A DNA stretch of 6,247 bases from Anaerolineae bacterium (lineage in GTDB: Bacteria > Chloroflexota > Anaerolineae > Aggregatilineales > Phototrophicaceae). Below are positions 1 to 5,317 of this stretch, in pieces (the stretch's first letter is position 1; each line of letters opens with the position of its first letter). A program made the translations under genes and the position numbers. The stretch covers positions 1-6,247 of the forward strand of contig WGEI01000127.1 of NCBI GenBank assembly GCA_015492875.1, read 5' to 3'. The notes beneath the pieces are model-generated. The model searched no databases, was not told the origin of the DNA, and worked only from the letters and a program-made list of their open reading frames with translations.

Positions 1-356
1 ATGCAGCGACGCCGCCCGCCACGATACCGCCCAGCGATGTTGGTGCCGGCGGCAAGACGCAAGTGTCGTGGAATCACGTTCGTGTGAACTATCTGCTACA
101 CCGTCCAGAAGTGGGTGTTGCTCAAGTTACGCTGGAAATTTGCCAAGATGTGTCGCAGATTGCTTGCGAGCCGGTCATTAACGTCTTTAACAACAATACC
201 GGCACAGCCCAACCAGTCATTTCACAGATGAACGGCCTGAATGTCTACGAGTTCCCCTATGGCTATACCTCAAATCTCATTATCGAAGGGGCGACGTTAT
301 TCTCAACCGACATCTGGGTGAGTGACCCAACTTTATTGACTCCAACGGGGCAATAA
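1..356 (+). CDS. C-terminal part of a probable exported protein (5' end outside window)
   Basis: The frame is open from base 3 (first complete codon) to the TAA at 354-356, giving about 117 residues. The first 20 residues are rich in Ala, Pro, Thr and Gly and look like an extracytoplasmic linker. From residue ~21 the sequence alternates hydrophobic and polar residues in a beta-sheet pattern. Two cysteines lie eight residues apart (CQDVSQIAC) and could form a disulfide. There are no transmembrane segments or catalytic motifs, and I do not recognise the family. A GTG at 63 could be read as a start, but the same frame continues upstream with plausible coding sequence and nothing like a ribosome binding site precedes it, so this is read as a 3' fragment. 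The gene converges on greA and ends just before a bidirectional terminator. An exported or surface beta-rich domain is an inference from composition only. Confidence 0.6.
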   Translation, partial: AATPPATIPPSDVGAGGKTQVSWNHVRVNYLLHRPEVGVAQVTLEICQDVSQIACEPVINVFNNNTGTAQPVISQMNGLNVYEFPYGYTSNLIIEGATLFSTDIWVSDPTLLTPTGQ

Positions 357-365
357 AATGGCATA

Positions 366-386
366 GGGCAAACTAGTTAGTTGCCC
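366..386. other. Short hairpin after the first gene
   Basis: GGGCAA (366-371) and TTGCCC (381-386) form a perfect 6-bp stem with a 9-nt loop, ten bases after the stop codon at 356. No T-run follows on either strand, so it is not a classical terminator by itself. It may protect the 3' end of the mRNA or assist the stronger terminator just downstream. Confidence 0.4.
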
Positions 387-401
387 CCTAGTCTATAATG
401 T

Positions 402-434
402 AAAAGGGCGTCTATGTGACCGGACGCCCTTTTT
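402..434. terminator. Bidirectional Rho-independent terminator between convergent genes
   Basis: AAAAGGGCGTC (402-412) pairs perfectly with GACGCCCTTTT (423-433) around a 10-nt loop. The GC-rich core is flanked by an A-run on the left and a run of five T on the right, so it can stop transcription from both directions. It sits between the + strand gene ending at 356 and the minus-strand greA ending at 477, as expected for a shared terminator. Confidence 0.87.
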
Positions 435-476
435 CGGTGGTTTATCCTTAGCGCTTTTGCGCCGCACATTTTGTGC

Positions 477-965
477 TTATTGGTCGTCCGGTATGGGTTC
501 AATCTTGCGGATTTTGTAGCGGGCTATCCCGTCGGGTACTTGAACCTCGACCACATCGCCCACTTTTTTGCCCAGTAGCGCCTTGCCAACTGGAGAGCTG
601 AGCGATACGCCTTGCCGTCCAGCATGGGCAATTTCCGCACTGCTATACAGGTCGAAGATGACTTCTTCCTCATATTCATAATCCCAAACGGTCACGCGGT
701 TGCCGGGTGAAACAGCATCAGGGTCTGGGTCATCTTCAAGCACTTCCGCCCGTGCTAAGATACTGCGCAGGTAGGCGATGCGCTCGTCAAGGCGCTCTTT
801 AGTCATCAAGGCTTCATAGAACGTTGCTTCTTCACCAGCTTCATCTTCATGCACATCAGCCAGCAGTTCTGCAATCTCCTGGCTTTCCTCTCCTAGTAAT
901 GTATCAAGCTCTTGCTGCAACCGCGCATAGCCCGCCTTTGTCAAAATAATTCTGTCTTCTGGCAT
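477..965 (-). CDS. greA: GreA/GreB-family transcript cleavage (elongation) factor, variant catalytic loop
   Basis: Gre factors enter the secondary channel of RNA polymerase and stimulate cleavage of backtracked RNA. This 162-residue protein has the usual size. An N-terminal coiled coil (about residues 9-75) begins with an LTKAGYARLQQEL segment. A C-terminal FKBP-like domain (about 84-158) carries the family signature S-P-V-G-K-A-L-L-G-K followed by GD-V-V-E-V-Q-V-P. The tip of the coiled coil is atypical. Classical GreA has GDLxENAEY with catalytic Asp41 and Glu44 (E. coli numbering), whereas an ungapped alignment here gives EAGEEATFY, residues 42-50. The Asp position is Ala43; the Glu position is kept as Glu46, and extra acidic residues (Glu40, Asp41, Glu42) lie just before. 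The ATG at 965 is preceded by GAGGTG (973-978) at 7-nt spacing, so the start is secure. Family membership is certain; whether it is the main GreA or a Gfh1-like paralogue is open. Confidence 0.92.
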   Translation of the reverse strand: MPEDRIILTKAGYARLQQELDTLLGEESQEIAELLADVHEDEAGEEATFYEALMTKERLDERIAYLRSILARAEVLEDDPDPDAVSPGNRVTVWDYEYEEEVIFDLYSSAEIAHAGRQGVSLSSPVGKALLGKKVGDVVEVQVPDGIARYKIRKIEPIPDDQ

Positions 966-1040
966 CGTATTTCACCTCAAGATTTGCGAATTTCATCCGA
1001 TATTGTGAGTATTGCTACTCCATCAGACCGACGCTAGATA

Positions 1041-1071
1041 CAAAACGCCCCGAGAGTACATATTCGGGACG
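1041..1071 (-). terminator. Terminator-like hairpin in the greA leader (candidate attenuator)
   Basis: Read on the minus strand, CGTCCCGA (1071-1064) pairs with TCGGGGCG (1053-1046), eight pairs with one G-U, around a 10-nt loop, followed by TTTTG. The T-run is present only in the greA direction. It lies between the predicted greA promoter and the greA ribosome binding site, and no minus-strand gene lies upstream that it could terminate. Premature termination would release a short leader RNA of roughly 50 nt. E. coli greA is known to yield a leader RNA (GraL) this way; a similar arrangement here is an inference. The U-tract is short, so termination may be partial. Confidence 0.5.
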
Positions 1072-1098
1072 CTCTTCAACGATTGTTATGCTAACGCA

Positions 1099-1127
1099 AT
1101 TATAATCAAAAAAGTGTTTTTTGTGCA
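1099..1127 (-). promoter_or_regulatory. Sigma-A-type promoter for greA
   Basis: On the minus strand, TGCACA (1127-1122; matches TTGACA at four of six) is followed by a 17-nt spacer and a perfect TATAAT (1104-1099). Transcription would start near 1092, giving a leader of about 125 nt before the greA ATG. The spacer contains a perfect A6-GTG-T6 inverted repeat (1108-1122 on the + strand), which may bend the DNA. Confidence 0.6.
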
Positions 1128-1154
1128 CATATTTTTGTAAAAAACCTATATGAT
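1124..1154 (+). promoter_or_regulatory. Possible divergent promoter for the UPF0145 gene
   Basis: The palindrome TGTGCACA (1122-1129) also gives a TGCACA on the + strand (1124-1129). Downstream are TATATG (1147-1152, 17-nt spacer) or TATGAT (1149-1154, 19-nt spacer). Neither combination is ideal and the leader would be about 85 nt. The next best choice, TTGATG at 1183-1188, lacks a good -10 at normal spacing. This is tentative. Confidence 0.25.
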
Positions 1155-1243
1155 TTGGTCTTAACCCCCACTTTCTGGGCTGTTGATGCCGCTAAAAAAC
1201 CCTAAAAATAGATATTACCAGTCTACATTAGTAAAAAGGATGA

Positions 1244-1573
1244 ATGATGAACTTCCTTATCACCACCTCTGATACTATTCCGGGATATGAGATTGTTGAG
1301 GTTTATGGTCTGGTCATGGGCAATACCGTGCGCGCTCGCCACATAGGGCGCGATATACTCGCCTCGTTCAAAAGTATGGTTGGCGGCGAAATTAAGGGAT
1401 ATACCGATTTGCTCTCCGCCTCTAGAAACGAAGCCCTAGAGCGCATGATACAGGATGCCCAAATGAAAGGCGCTAATGCGATTATTGCCGTGCGCTTCGA
1501 AACTTCAGATGTCATGCAGACTGTTGCCGAACTTTTTGCCTATGGCACAGCTGTCATGGTCAAAAAGCTATAA
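1244..1573 (+). CDS. UPF0145 (YbjQ-type, DUF74) family protein
   Basis: This small soluble protein of 109 residues (108 if translation starts at the second ATG, 1247) matches the YbjQ/UPF0145 family in length and pattern. There is an N-terminal strand with ITTSDTIPGYEIVEVYGLVMG (residues 6-26). R-A-R-H-I-G-R-D-I-L-A follows at 30-40, V-G-G-E-I-K-G-Y at 46-53, then a helix with R-N-E-A-L-E-R-M, and the G-A-N-A-I-I-A-V-R-F strand (76-85). The fold forms pentamers in solved members; a metal-binding role has been suggested but the biochemical function is not established. AAAAAGGA (1233-1240) lies 3 nt before the ATG at 1244 but 6 nt before the one at 1247, so 1247 is the better-spaced start. The gene appears monocistronic and diverges from greA; no clear terminator follows. 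Confidence 0.88.
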   Translation: MMNFLITTSDTIPGYEIVEVYGLVMGNTVRARHIGRDILASFKSMVGGEIKGYTDLLSASRNEALERMIQDAQMKGANAIIAVRFETSDVMQTVAELFAYGTAVMVKKL

Positions 1574-2000
1574 AGACCGCTAACGTTTCCAGACAATCCC
1601 TCTGATGCTATAGGGTGGTGCGCTTCACATATAGCGCTATGCACAGGGGGATTTGTCATGGGCGTATCAACAGCAATAAGCCAACTTCTGCACCGCGCAC
1701 ATGATGTGGCTTGGCTGCATTCTAGTGGCCTCTACCTGCTTTCTACTTGTCTACATTATTCGGCTGGGCACTTCCTCATCGGATTTAGGCTAGTGAACTG
1801 CTTTGCCCTCTCTCATTATATTTCTTGCTGTGGGGTGGGAGGGAGTGCAACTGATGACCACTTTGCTAGCGCCAGCGTGCGAACCCAATGCGTATCAGTA
1901 GCAACACCCCCATAATTTTTATGAGTTCTTTACTAGAGTGGGTGATTGTTTTGTTATATTATGTAATAATCGTTCGCTTTAGTTAAGGGATAAGTGCAGT
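1574..2000. other. 427-bp intergenic stretch without a convincing gene
   Basis: Nothing here reads as a conserved protein. An 85-codon frame (1658-1915) has an AGGGGG seven bases before its ATG, but its product is rich in His, Cys and Ser, has no recognisable domain and does not resemble the neighbouring genes in composition. The segment contains hairpins: GCTATA/TATAGC around 1608-1636, and AGCCAA (1679-1684) with TTGGCT (1711-1716), the latter enclosing CACA/TGTG. It also contains a degenerate direct repeat. The last 80 bases turn AT-rich and probably hold the mscL promoter, with TATATT at 1955-1960 or AATAAT at 1965-1970 as -10 candidates, but no -35 at good spacing. A decayed gene or an unrecognised structured RNA are both possible. 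Confidence 0.4.
1662..1904 (+). repeat. Degenerate 15-bp direct repeat pair bracketing the gene-free stretch
   Basis: GCGTATCAACAGCAA at 1662-1676 and GCGTATCAGTAGCAA at 1890-1904 agree at 13 of 15 positions, 228 bp apart. They lie near the two ends of the 85-codon frame in the intergenic stretch. They could be remnants of an inserted segment, a duplicated binding site, or chance. Confidence 0.35.
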
Positions 2001-2438
2001 ATGTTCAAAGAATTCCGTGAATTTGCAATGCGTGGCAGCGTGATTGATTTAGCTGTCGGTGTGATTATCGGCGCGGCCTTTGGAAAAATCGTTTCCTCTT
2101 TAGTGAATGATATTCTTATGCCCCCTATCGGTCTTTTACTAGGCAACGTCGATTTCAGCAATTTATTTATTGACCTTTCGGGCAAAGGTTATGCAACTTT
2201 AGCCGCGGCGCAAGAAGCCGGCGCCCCGACGATTAACTATGGCCTTTTCATCAACAATGTCATTGATTTTGTCATTGTTGCTTTTGTCATTTTCTTAGTT
2301 GTTCGTTGGGTGAATAGCTTACAACGTAGCGAAGAAGCTGAACCAGAAGCCCCCGCAGAACCCCCACAACCCACTGTAGAAGAGCGTTTGCTAGAAACTT
2401 TGGATAAGCTCAATACCACACTGGAACAAAAAGGCTAA
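2001..2438 (+). CDS. mscL: Large-conductance mechanosensitive channel MscL
   Basis: MscL forms a homopentameric pore in the cytoplasmic membrane that opens under membrane tension and releases solutes during hypo-osmotic shock. The 145-residue protein is of normal family length. The N-terminal amphipathic helix (MFKEFREFAMRG, residues 1-12) is followed by the pore-lining TM1 (about 13-44) with the family core R-G-S-V-I-D-L-A-V-G-V-I-I-G-A-A-F-G-K-I and the N-D-I-L-M-P-P end. A periplasmic-type loop (about 45-79) follows, then TM2 (about 80-105, starting YGLFINNVIDF), an acidic Pro-rich linker (111-124), and a C-terminal amphipathic helix (126-142) that would form the cytoplasmic bundle. AAGGGA (1985-1990) lies 10 nt before the ATG. 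The gene is single, with its own terminator, and is convergent with the sigma-factor operon. Confidence 0.97.
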   Translation: MFKEFREFAMRGSVIDLAVGVIIGAAFGKIVSSLVNDILMPPIGLLLGNVDFSNLFIDLSGKGYATLAAAQEAGAPTINYGLFINNVIDFVIVAFVIFLVVRWVNSLQRSEEAEPEAPAEPPQPTVEERLLETLDKLNTTLEQKG

Positions 2439-2446
2439 GGCTTATT

Positions 2447-2475
2447 GGGGCGGGCGAGGGTGTCCGCCCTGTTTT
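2447..2475 (+). terminator. Rho-independent terminator of mscL
   Basis: GGGCGG (2448-2453) pairs with CCGCCC (2464-2469) around a 10-nt loop, with a G-U pair (2447/2470) extending the stem, followed by TGTTTT. It starts 9 nt after the mscL stop. Its T-run overlaps the stop codon (2474-2476) of the convergent peptidase gene. There is no T-run on the minus strand, so it serves mscL mainly, though the hairpin may also cap the opposing mRNA. Confidence 0.75.
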
Positions 2476-4045
2476 AACCACATGCCGAAGTGAATGTTTG
2501 CCAGTTTATACCCATCATATGCGCGCCTAGCAAACGATTACCACTATAGACGCGCAATACATTATCCCGCCCTAGTTCATGATATAGCCGTGTTGTTTCA
2601 TCGCCATAAACGCGCAATTGCCCACAACGCCGCCCGTCACTGTGCAGGGCGAAAAGCTGGCCATAACTGCTACTCAGCAAGAGTTTATCGCCATATAGAG
2701 TTAAATCGGTCATCCCCTGTATATTGGGTAGGGGCGTTTGCCATAATGCCAATCCATCGCGGTTAAACGCATAGAGTATCTGCCCATCAAAAAGATACAT
2801 ACGCTCATCTGGTGTTACTAGAATCGCGCTGCTTCCCCCGCCTGCTGGTGCGTCCTCTTTGGCGAGTTGCCACTGCCCCCGTTTATCGACCCGCCACAAG
2901 CCGCCACGAGTATAAACCAATAGCGCGCCATCCGTCGCCGTGGCGAAGCTACCCGTATCGCGCAGATGCCCCGTATACTGTACGCCGTCGCTGCGGGTGA
3001 TGGTCATAATCGTATTATCCTGCGTGATGATGGCGACGGTGAAATCTTCAACATCTCCCGCCACATAAGCGCGGATATATGGCGGAATGCCTTCTACTTC
3101 CCATAACGCATTTTGGCGCGTTTCGTCAAGTAAAACAAGGCGGTTATCGCTGGTGTGGAACATCAGATAATCACCGACGAAAAGCGGCGCACTATCGAAG
3201 GAATAGCCTGTTTGCCACGCTTGTTCTAGCCCGCCTTCAAGATTGACAAATTGCATCGTACCATCGGCATACGTGAGCAACGGCTGCCCCTCATACCCAG
3301 TTACCGCAACAGCCTCTCGGTTGAGATTAATCCGCCACAGAACGCGCCCATCGGCTGTCAGGCGCTTTATGCGCTGCCCATCAATATATACCGCGCCGCC
3401 GTCAAGCAACCATAAAGGCGCAGACATGCTTGGCGGGGGAGTGATATTACCGCTATGCCATCTATGCGCTGGGTGTAGCCATCCTTGCCAGTTGAGGATG
3501 AACTGTGAGGGCGGCAACCATCCCGCATCTTCAGGTGCATCCCATGAATAGCCGGGCCCTGGCGTATCGGCCATGCCGCTGCGCATTTCAAAATGGACGT
3601 GTGGCGCCGGGCGCGCATCCCCTACAACGCCGATAATTTGCCCAGCTTCAACACAGGATAAGCGTGGCGGGTAGCTATCTACGCCGCCCTCGCCAAGGTG
3701 TCCATACTGGCTATAGGCGATAGAGCCATCGGGGAAGGTGTGCTCGATGATAATGACGCCACCATCGCGCCCCCAACCGTTAGGAGAACTATAAGTCACC
3801 CGTCCAGCCGCTATGGCACGGACTGGAGAGCCATAGCTCATCCCCCGCCCGCCATACCAATCTTCGGCTGTATGAAATCGCCCTTGATGACGTGGGCTAG
3901 CCGCGCTGAAACTTTGGACTAAACGCCATGTTTCGGTATCAATCGGGTAGCTGATACGCTCTACAACACCACATTCATTCTGCAAATGTGCCCGCCACCC
4001 GAATAGCAAAAAAATCGCTACAATGATCAGCCAGCGCTTTATCAA
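2474..4045 (-). CDS. Membrane-anchored M23-family metallopeptidase with C-terminal PQQ-like beta-propeller
   Basis: M23 (LytM/lysostaphin-type) enzymes are zinc endopeptidases that cut peptide cross-links in peptidoglycan. From the TTG at 4045 the protein has 523 residues. A short signal-anchor (KRW then LIIVAIFLLFGW, residues 3-17) should place the rest outside the membrane. The M23 domain (about 45-160) keeps all catalytic features: H58-x3-D62 in RFHTAEDW, Y-G-H116-L, and H149-V-H151. From about residue 207 to the end, repeated short strands with D-G-x-x-L-W motifs (DGRVLW 232-237, QNALWEV 311-317, DGLALWQ 430-436) look like blades of a PQQ-type propeller, perhaps a binding or sensing module. 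Four cysteines (25, 131, 474, 522) lie outside and may pair. The frame also extends to a TTG at 4135, but that adds a segment overlapping the upstream gene by 44 nt with a weaker ribosome site. It is the third gene of the sigma-factor operon, 46 nt after the anti-sigma stop. Domain calls are from motifs; substrate and propeller ligand are unknown. Confidence 0.87.
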   Translation of the reverse strand: MIKRWLIIVAIFLLFGWRAHLQNECGVVERISYPIDTETWRLVQSFSAASPRHQGRFHTAEDWYGGRGMSYGSPVRAIAAGRVTYSSPNGWGRDGGVIIIEHTFPDGSIAYSQYGHLGEGGVDSYPPRLSCVEAGQIIGVVGDARPAPHVHFEMRSGMADTPGPGYSWDAPEDAGWLPPSQFILNWQGWLHPAHRWHSGNITPPPSMSAPLWLLDGGAVYIDGQRIKRLTADGRVLWRINLNREAVAVTGYEGQPLLTYADGTMQFVNLEGGLEQAWQTGYSFDSAPLFVGDYLMFHTSDNRLVLLDETRQNALWEVEGIPPYIRAYVAGDVEDFTVAIITQDNTIMTITRSDGVQYTGHLRDTGSFATATDGALLVYTRGGLWRVDKRGQWQLAKEDAPAGGGSSAILVTPDERMYLFDGQILYAFNRDGLALWQTPLPNIQGMTDLTLYGDKLLLSSSYGQLFALHSDGRRCGQLRVYGDETTRLYHELGRDNVLRVYSGNRLLGAHMMGINWQTFTSACG

Positions 4046-4055
4046 GGCGTTCTTA

Positions 4056-4060
4056 TCCTT
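4056..4060 (-). promoter_or_regulatory. Ribosome binding site supporting the TTG start at 4045
   Basis: AAGGA on the minus strand lies 10 nt upstream of TTG-ATA-AAG-CGC at 4045, giving a protein that starts directly with the positively charged end of the signal-anchor. This favours 4045 over the in-frame TTG codons at 4105 and 4135, which fall inside the preceding gene. No ATG is available in the N-terminal region. Confidence 0.5.
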
Positions 4061-4091
4061 TACCGTTGTTTCATCCTGCTCACATGGGGGA

Positions 4092-4652
4092 CTATGCCAT
4101 ATCAATCGGGTCTTCTGGCCTTTGAATATACTCAAGCACGCCTAACAACACAATAGGCACTAGTGCTAATGCGGCCATAGCAGATTCTGGGTCTTCCTTC
4201 AGTTGCTCTTCAATCGTTTCTAGAAGTATGTCCAGCGCTTTAATGAGGATGAGGAGCAGCGCCAACAATTCATAAGTGACGCGGGTGAGGTGCTTGGGGC
4301 TGGCCTGCATGTTCAGGACAAGATAGCTTGTCGCCACCATCGAGGGCATCATGACCAATGTTGCCAGCGCCAAAGAGAGCAAAAGCGCCTGTGTCGTTGT
4401 ATCGTTGAGCGCGCTCATCTGCGCCTGCGCTTTTAGGCTCATGGCAACGCGCGCCATGATATTCATCGCCAAACGCTCTGGCGCGCGGGCGTGGGGCGCG
4501 GTTTGTAATAATTGGTGCACTTGTTCTAATTGCTCATAGAGAGCGGTATCCGGCTCGTGCTGTATCGCCTCTGCTAGCGCCTCTTCTTCCTCAGGGTGCA
4601 ATTCGCCATCCAGTGCGGCCTGAAGTTGTTGCAGCAAGCGTTTATTCGTCAT
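4092..4652 (-). CDS. Probable membrane anti-sigma factor (zinc-less ASD-type N-terminus)
   Basis: By position and layout this is the antagonist of the ECF sigma factor encoded immediately upstream; the two genes overlap by 11 nt. The 186-residue product begins with a soluble domain (1-80). Its LQAALDGELHPEEEEALAEAI pattern is that of anti-sigma domains (L..LDGEL..E....L). However, the zinc ligands of the usual HxxxCxxC motif are absent: the equivalent stretch reads QHEPDTALYEQ, and the protein has no cysteine at all. Three hydrophobic segments follow (about 88-114, 127-145 and 158-176). The middle one carries Lys138 and Asp141 and may be amphipathic rather than fully membrane-spanning. The ATG at 4652 has AGGAGG (4664-4669) 11 nt upstream, inside the sigma gene, so translation is probably coupled. 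The expected role is to hold the sigma factor at the membrane until an envelope signal releases it. No experimental homologue is recognised; the call rests on context plus the weak N-terminal pattern. Confidence 0.75.
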   Translation of the reverse strand: MTNKRLLQQLQAALDGELHPEEEEALAEAIQHEPDTALYEQLEQVHQLLQTAPHARAPERLAMNIMARVAMSLKAQAQMSALNDTTTQALLLSLALATLVMMPSMVATSYLVLNMQASPKHLTRVTYELLALLLILIKALDILLETIEEQLKEDPESAMAALALVPIVLLGVLEYIQRPEDPIDMA

Positions 4653-5238
4653 CGGCTAAATGCCCTCCTATTTGTGTGGCACGAGCGTTCTGGGCATATT
4701 GCTCGGCCAACATCTGGCGTGCGCGCCATAGGCGGCTTTTGATTGCGCTCTCGGTTGAGTCCATAATTTCGGCAATTTCGGCATAAGAATAATCGTACCA
4801 GTAGCGCAAAACCACAGCGGCGCGATAGTCCGGACTGAGCGTATCAAGCAATTCTTGCACCATACGGCTCTCTTCGTCTCGCAAGACAGCATCTTCGGGT
4901 TCTGGTTCGTCACTACGCAACGCCAATTGCGCTGGTAATGGCTCATCAATCGAAAGAAATTGCAGGCGGCGTTTACGTAGGCGGTCTATGCAATGGTTCG
5001 ACGCTATAGAGAGCAGCCAAGTTTTGAACGAGCGCTGGCTATCGTAACGATTTAAGTTGTTGAAAGCGCGCAAGAACGCCTCTTGTGCGGCGTCTTCTGC
5101 TTCTGCAGAGTCGCTCAACATGCGGTAGCACAAGTTATATACCGCATCCTGAAAGGTGTAAACCAGTTCCGCAAAAGCATCTTGCTCGCCACGTAACGCG
5201 CCCTGTACCCATGCTACAATTGTAGGGTCTTCCGGCAA
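4642..5238 (-). CDS. ECF-type (group 4) RNA polymerase sigma factor, RpoE/SigW-like
   Basis: This 198-residue protein directs RNA polymerase to a small set of stress promoters. It has only the two conserved sigma regions, as expected for the ECF group. Region 2 (about 24-92) includes V-Y-N-L-C-Y-R-M-L, the acidic S-A-E-A-E-D-A-A-Q-E-A-F-L-R-A core-binding helix, and R-S-F-K-T-W-L-L-S-I-A-S-N-H-C-I-D-R-L-R-K-R-R for -10 recognition. A variable acidic linker (93-125) follows. Region 4 (about 128-178) has L-S-P-D-Y-R-A-A-V-V-L-R-Y and a helix-turn-helix SYAEIAEIMDSTESAIKSR (151-169) for -35 binding. The start is TTG at 5238, supported by GGGAGG six bases upstream; no in-frame ATG offers an alternative. 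It heads the operon with the anti-sigma and M23-propeller genes, and the promoter-like TGTAAC-N17-CGTA upstream suggests that it activates its own transcription. Confidence 0.95.
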   Translation of the reverse strand: MPEDPTIVAWVQGALRGEQDAFAELVYTFQDAVYNLCYRMLSDSAEAEDAAQEAFLRAFNNLNRYDSQRSFKTWLLSIASNHCIDRLRKRRLQFLSIDEPLPAQLALRSDEPEPEDAVLRDEESRMVQELLDTLSPDYRAAVVLRYWYDYSYAEIAEIMDSTESAIKSRLWRARQMLAEQYAQNARATQIGGHLADDE

Positions 5239-5244
5239 GGGTGG

Positions 5245-5250
5245 CCTCCC
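5245..5250 (-). promoter_or_regulatory. Strong ribosome binding site fixing the TTG start of the sigma factor
   Basis: GGGAGG on the minus strand sits 6 nt before the TTG at 5238. Spacing and strength make this non-ATG start convincing. Confidence 0.75.
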
Positions 5251-5258
5251 TAATCAAG

Positions 5259-5317
5259 TGTCGCCACTTTCATCCGGATGACAGCCTATCTATCACCCTA
5301 TACGCAGAATGGCGACA
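5259..5317. repeat. Perfect 8-bp inverted repeat around the sigma operon -10 and leader
   Basis: TGTCGCCA (5259-5266) and TGGCGACA (5310-5317) are exact reverse complements, 43 bp apart. One arm lies in the spacer of the ECF-type promoter and the other in the 5' leader. Transcripts starting near 5293 would include only one arm, so the symmetry would act at DNA level, for example as paired operator half-sites, if it acts at all. A separate palindrome, CATCCGGATG (5271-5280), lies between the arms. Confidence 0.35.

Noticed and set aside
1303..1515. 70-codon minus-strand frame opposite the UPF0145 gene.
   Set aside because: It is fully antisense to a recognised family, with an unlikely composition and no ribosome site.
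1676..1690. Minus-strand CAGAAGTTGGCTTAT resembles the CR-V segment of RNase P RNA, and a GAGGAAG lies about 95 nt upstream of it on that strand.
   Set aside because: The two segments are far too close for bacterial RNase P RNA, and I could not find the other conserved regions or the P4 pairing.
1658..1915. 85-codon + strand frame with AGGGGG upstream of its ATG.
   Set aside because: The product is rich in His, Cys and Ser, shows no domain or membrane pattern, and its composition differs from the real genes. The G-run alone is weak evidence, so it is described only as part of the gene-free stretch.
2494..3922. Several + strand frames of 60-100 codons opposite the M23-propeller gene.
   Set aside because: They lie antisense to a well-supported gene, have Arg/His/Pro/Cys-rich products and no domains, and are shadows of the minus-strand coding frame.
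4046..4135. N-terminal extension of the M23 gene to the TTG at 4135.
   Set aside because: It overlaps the anti-sigma gene by 44 nt, lacks a good ribosome site, and adds a polar segment before what is otherwise a clean signal-anchor. It cannot be excluded.
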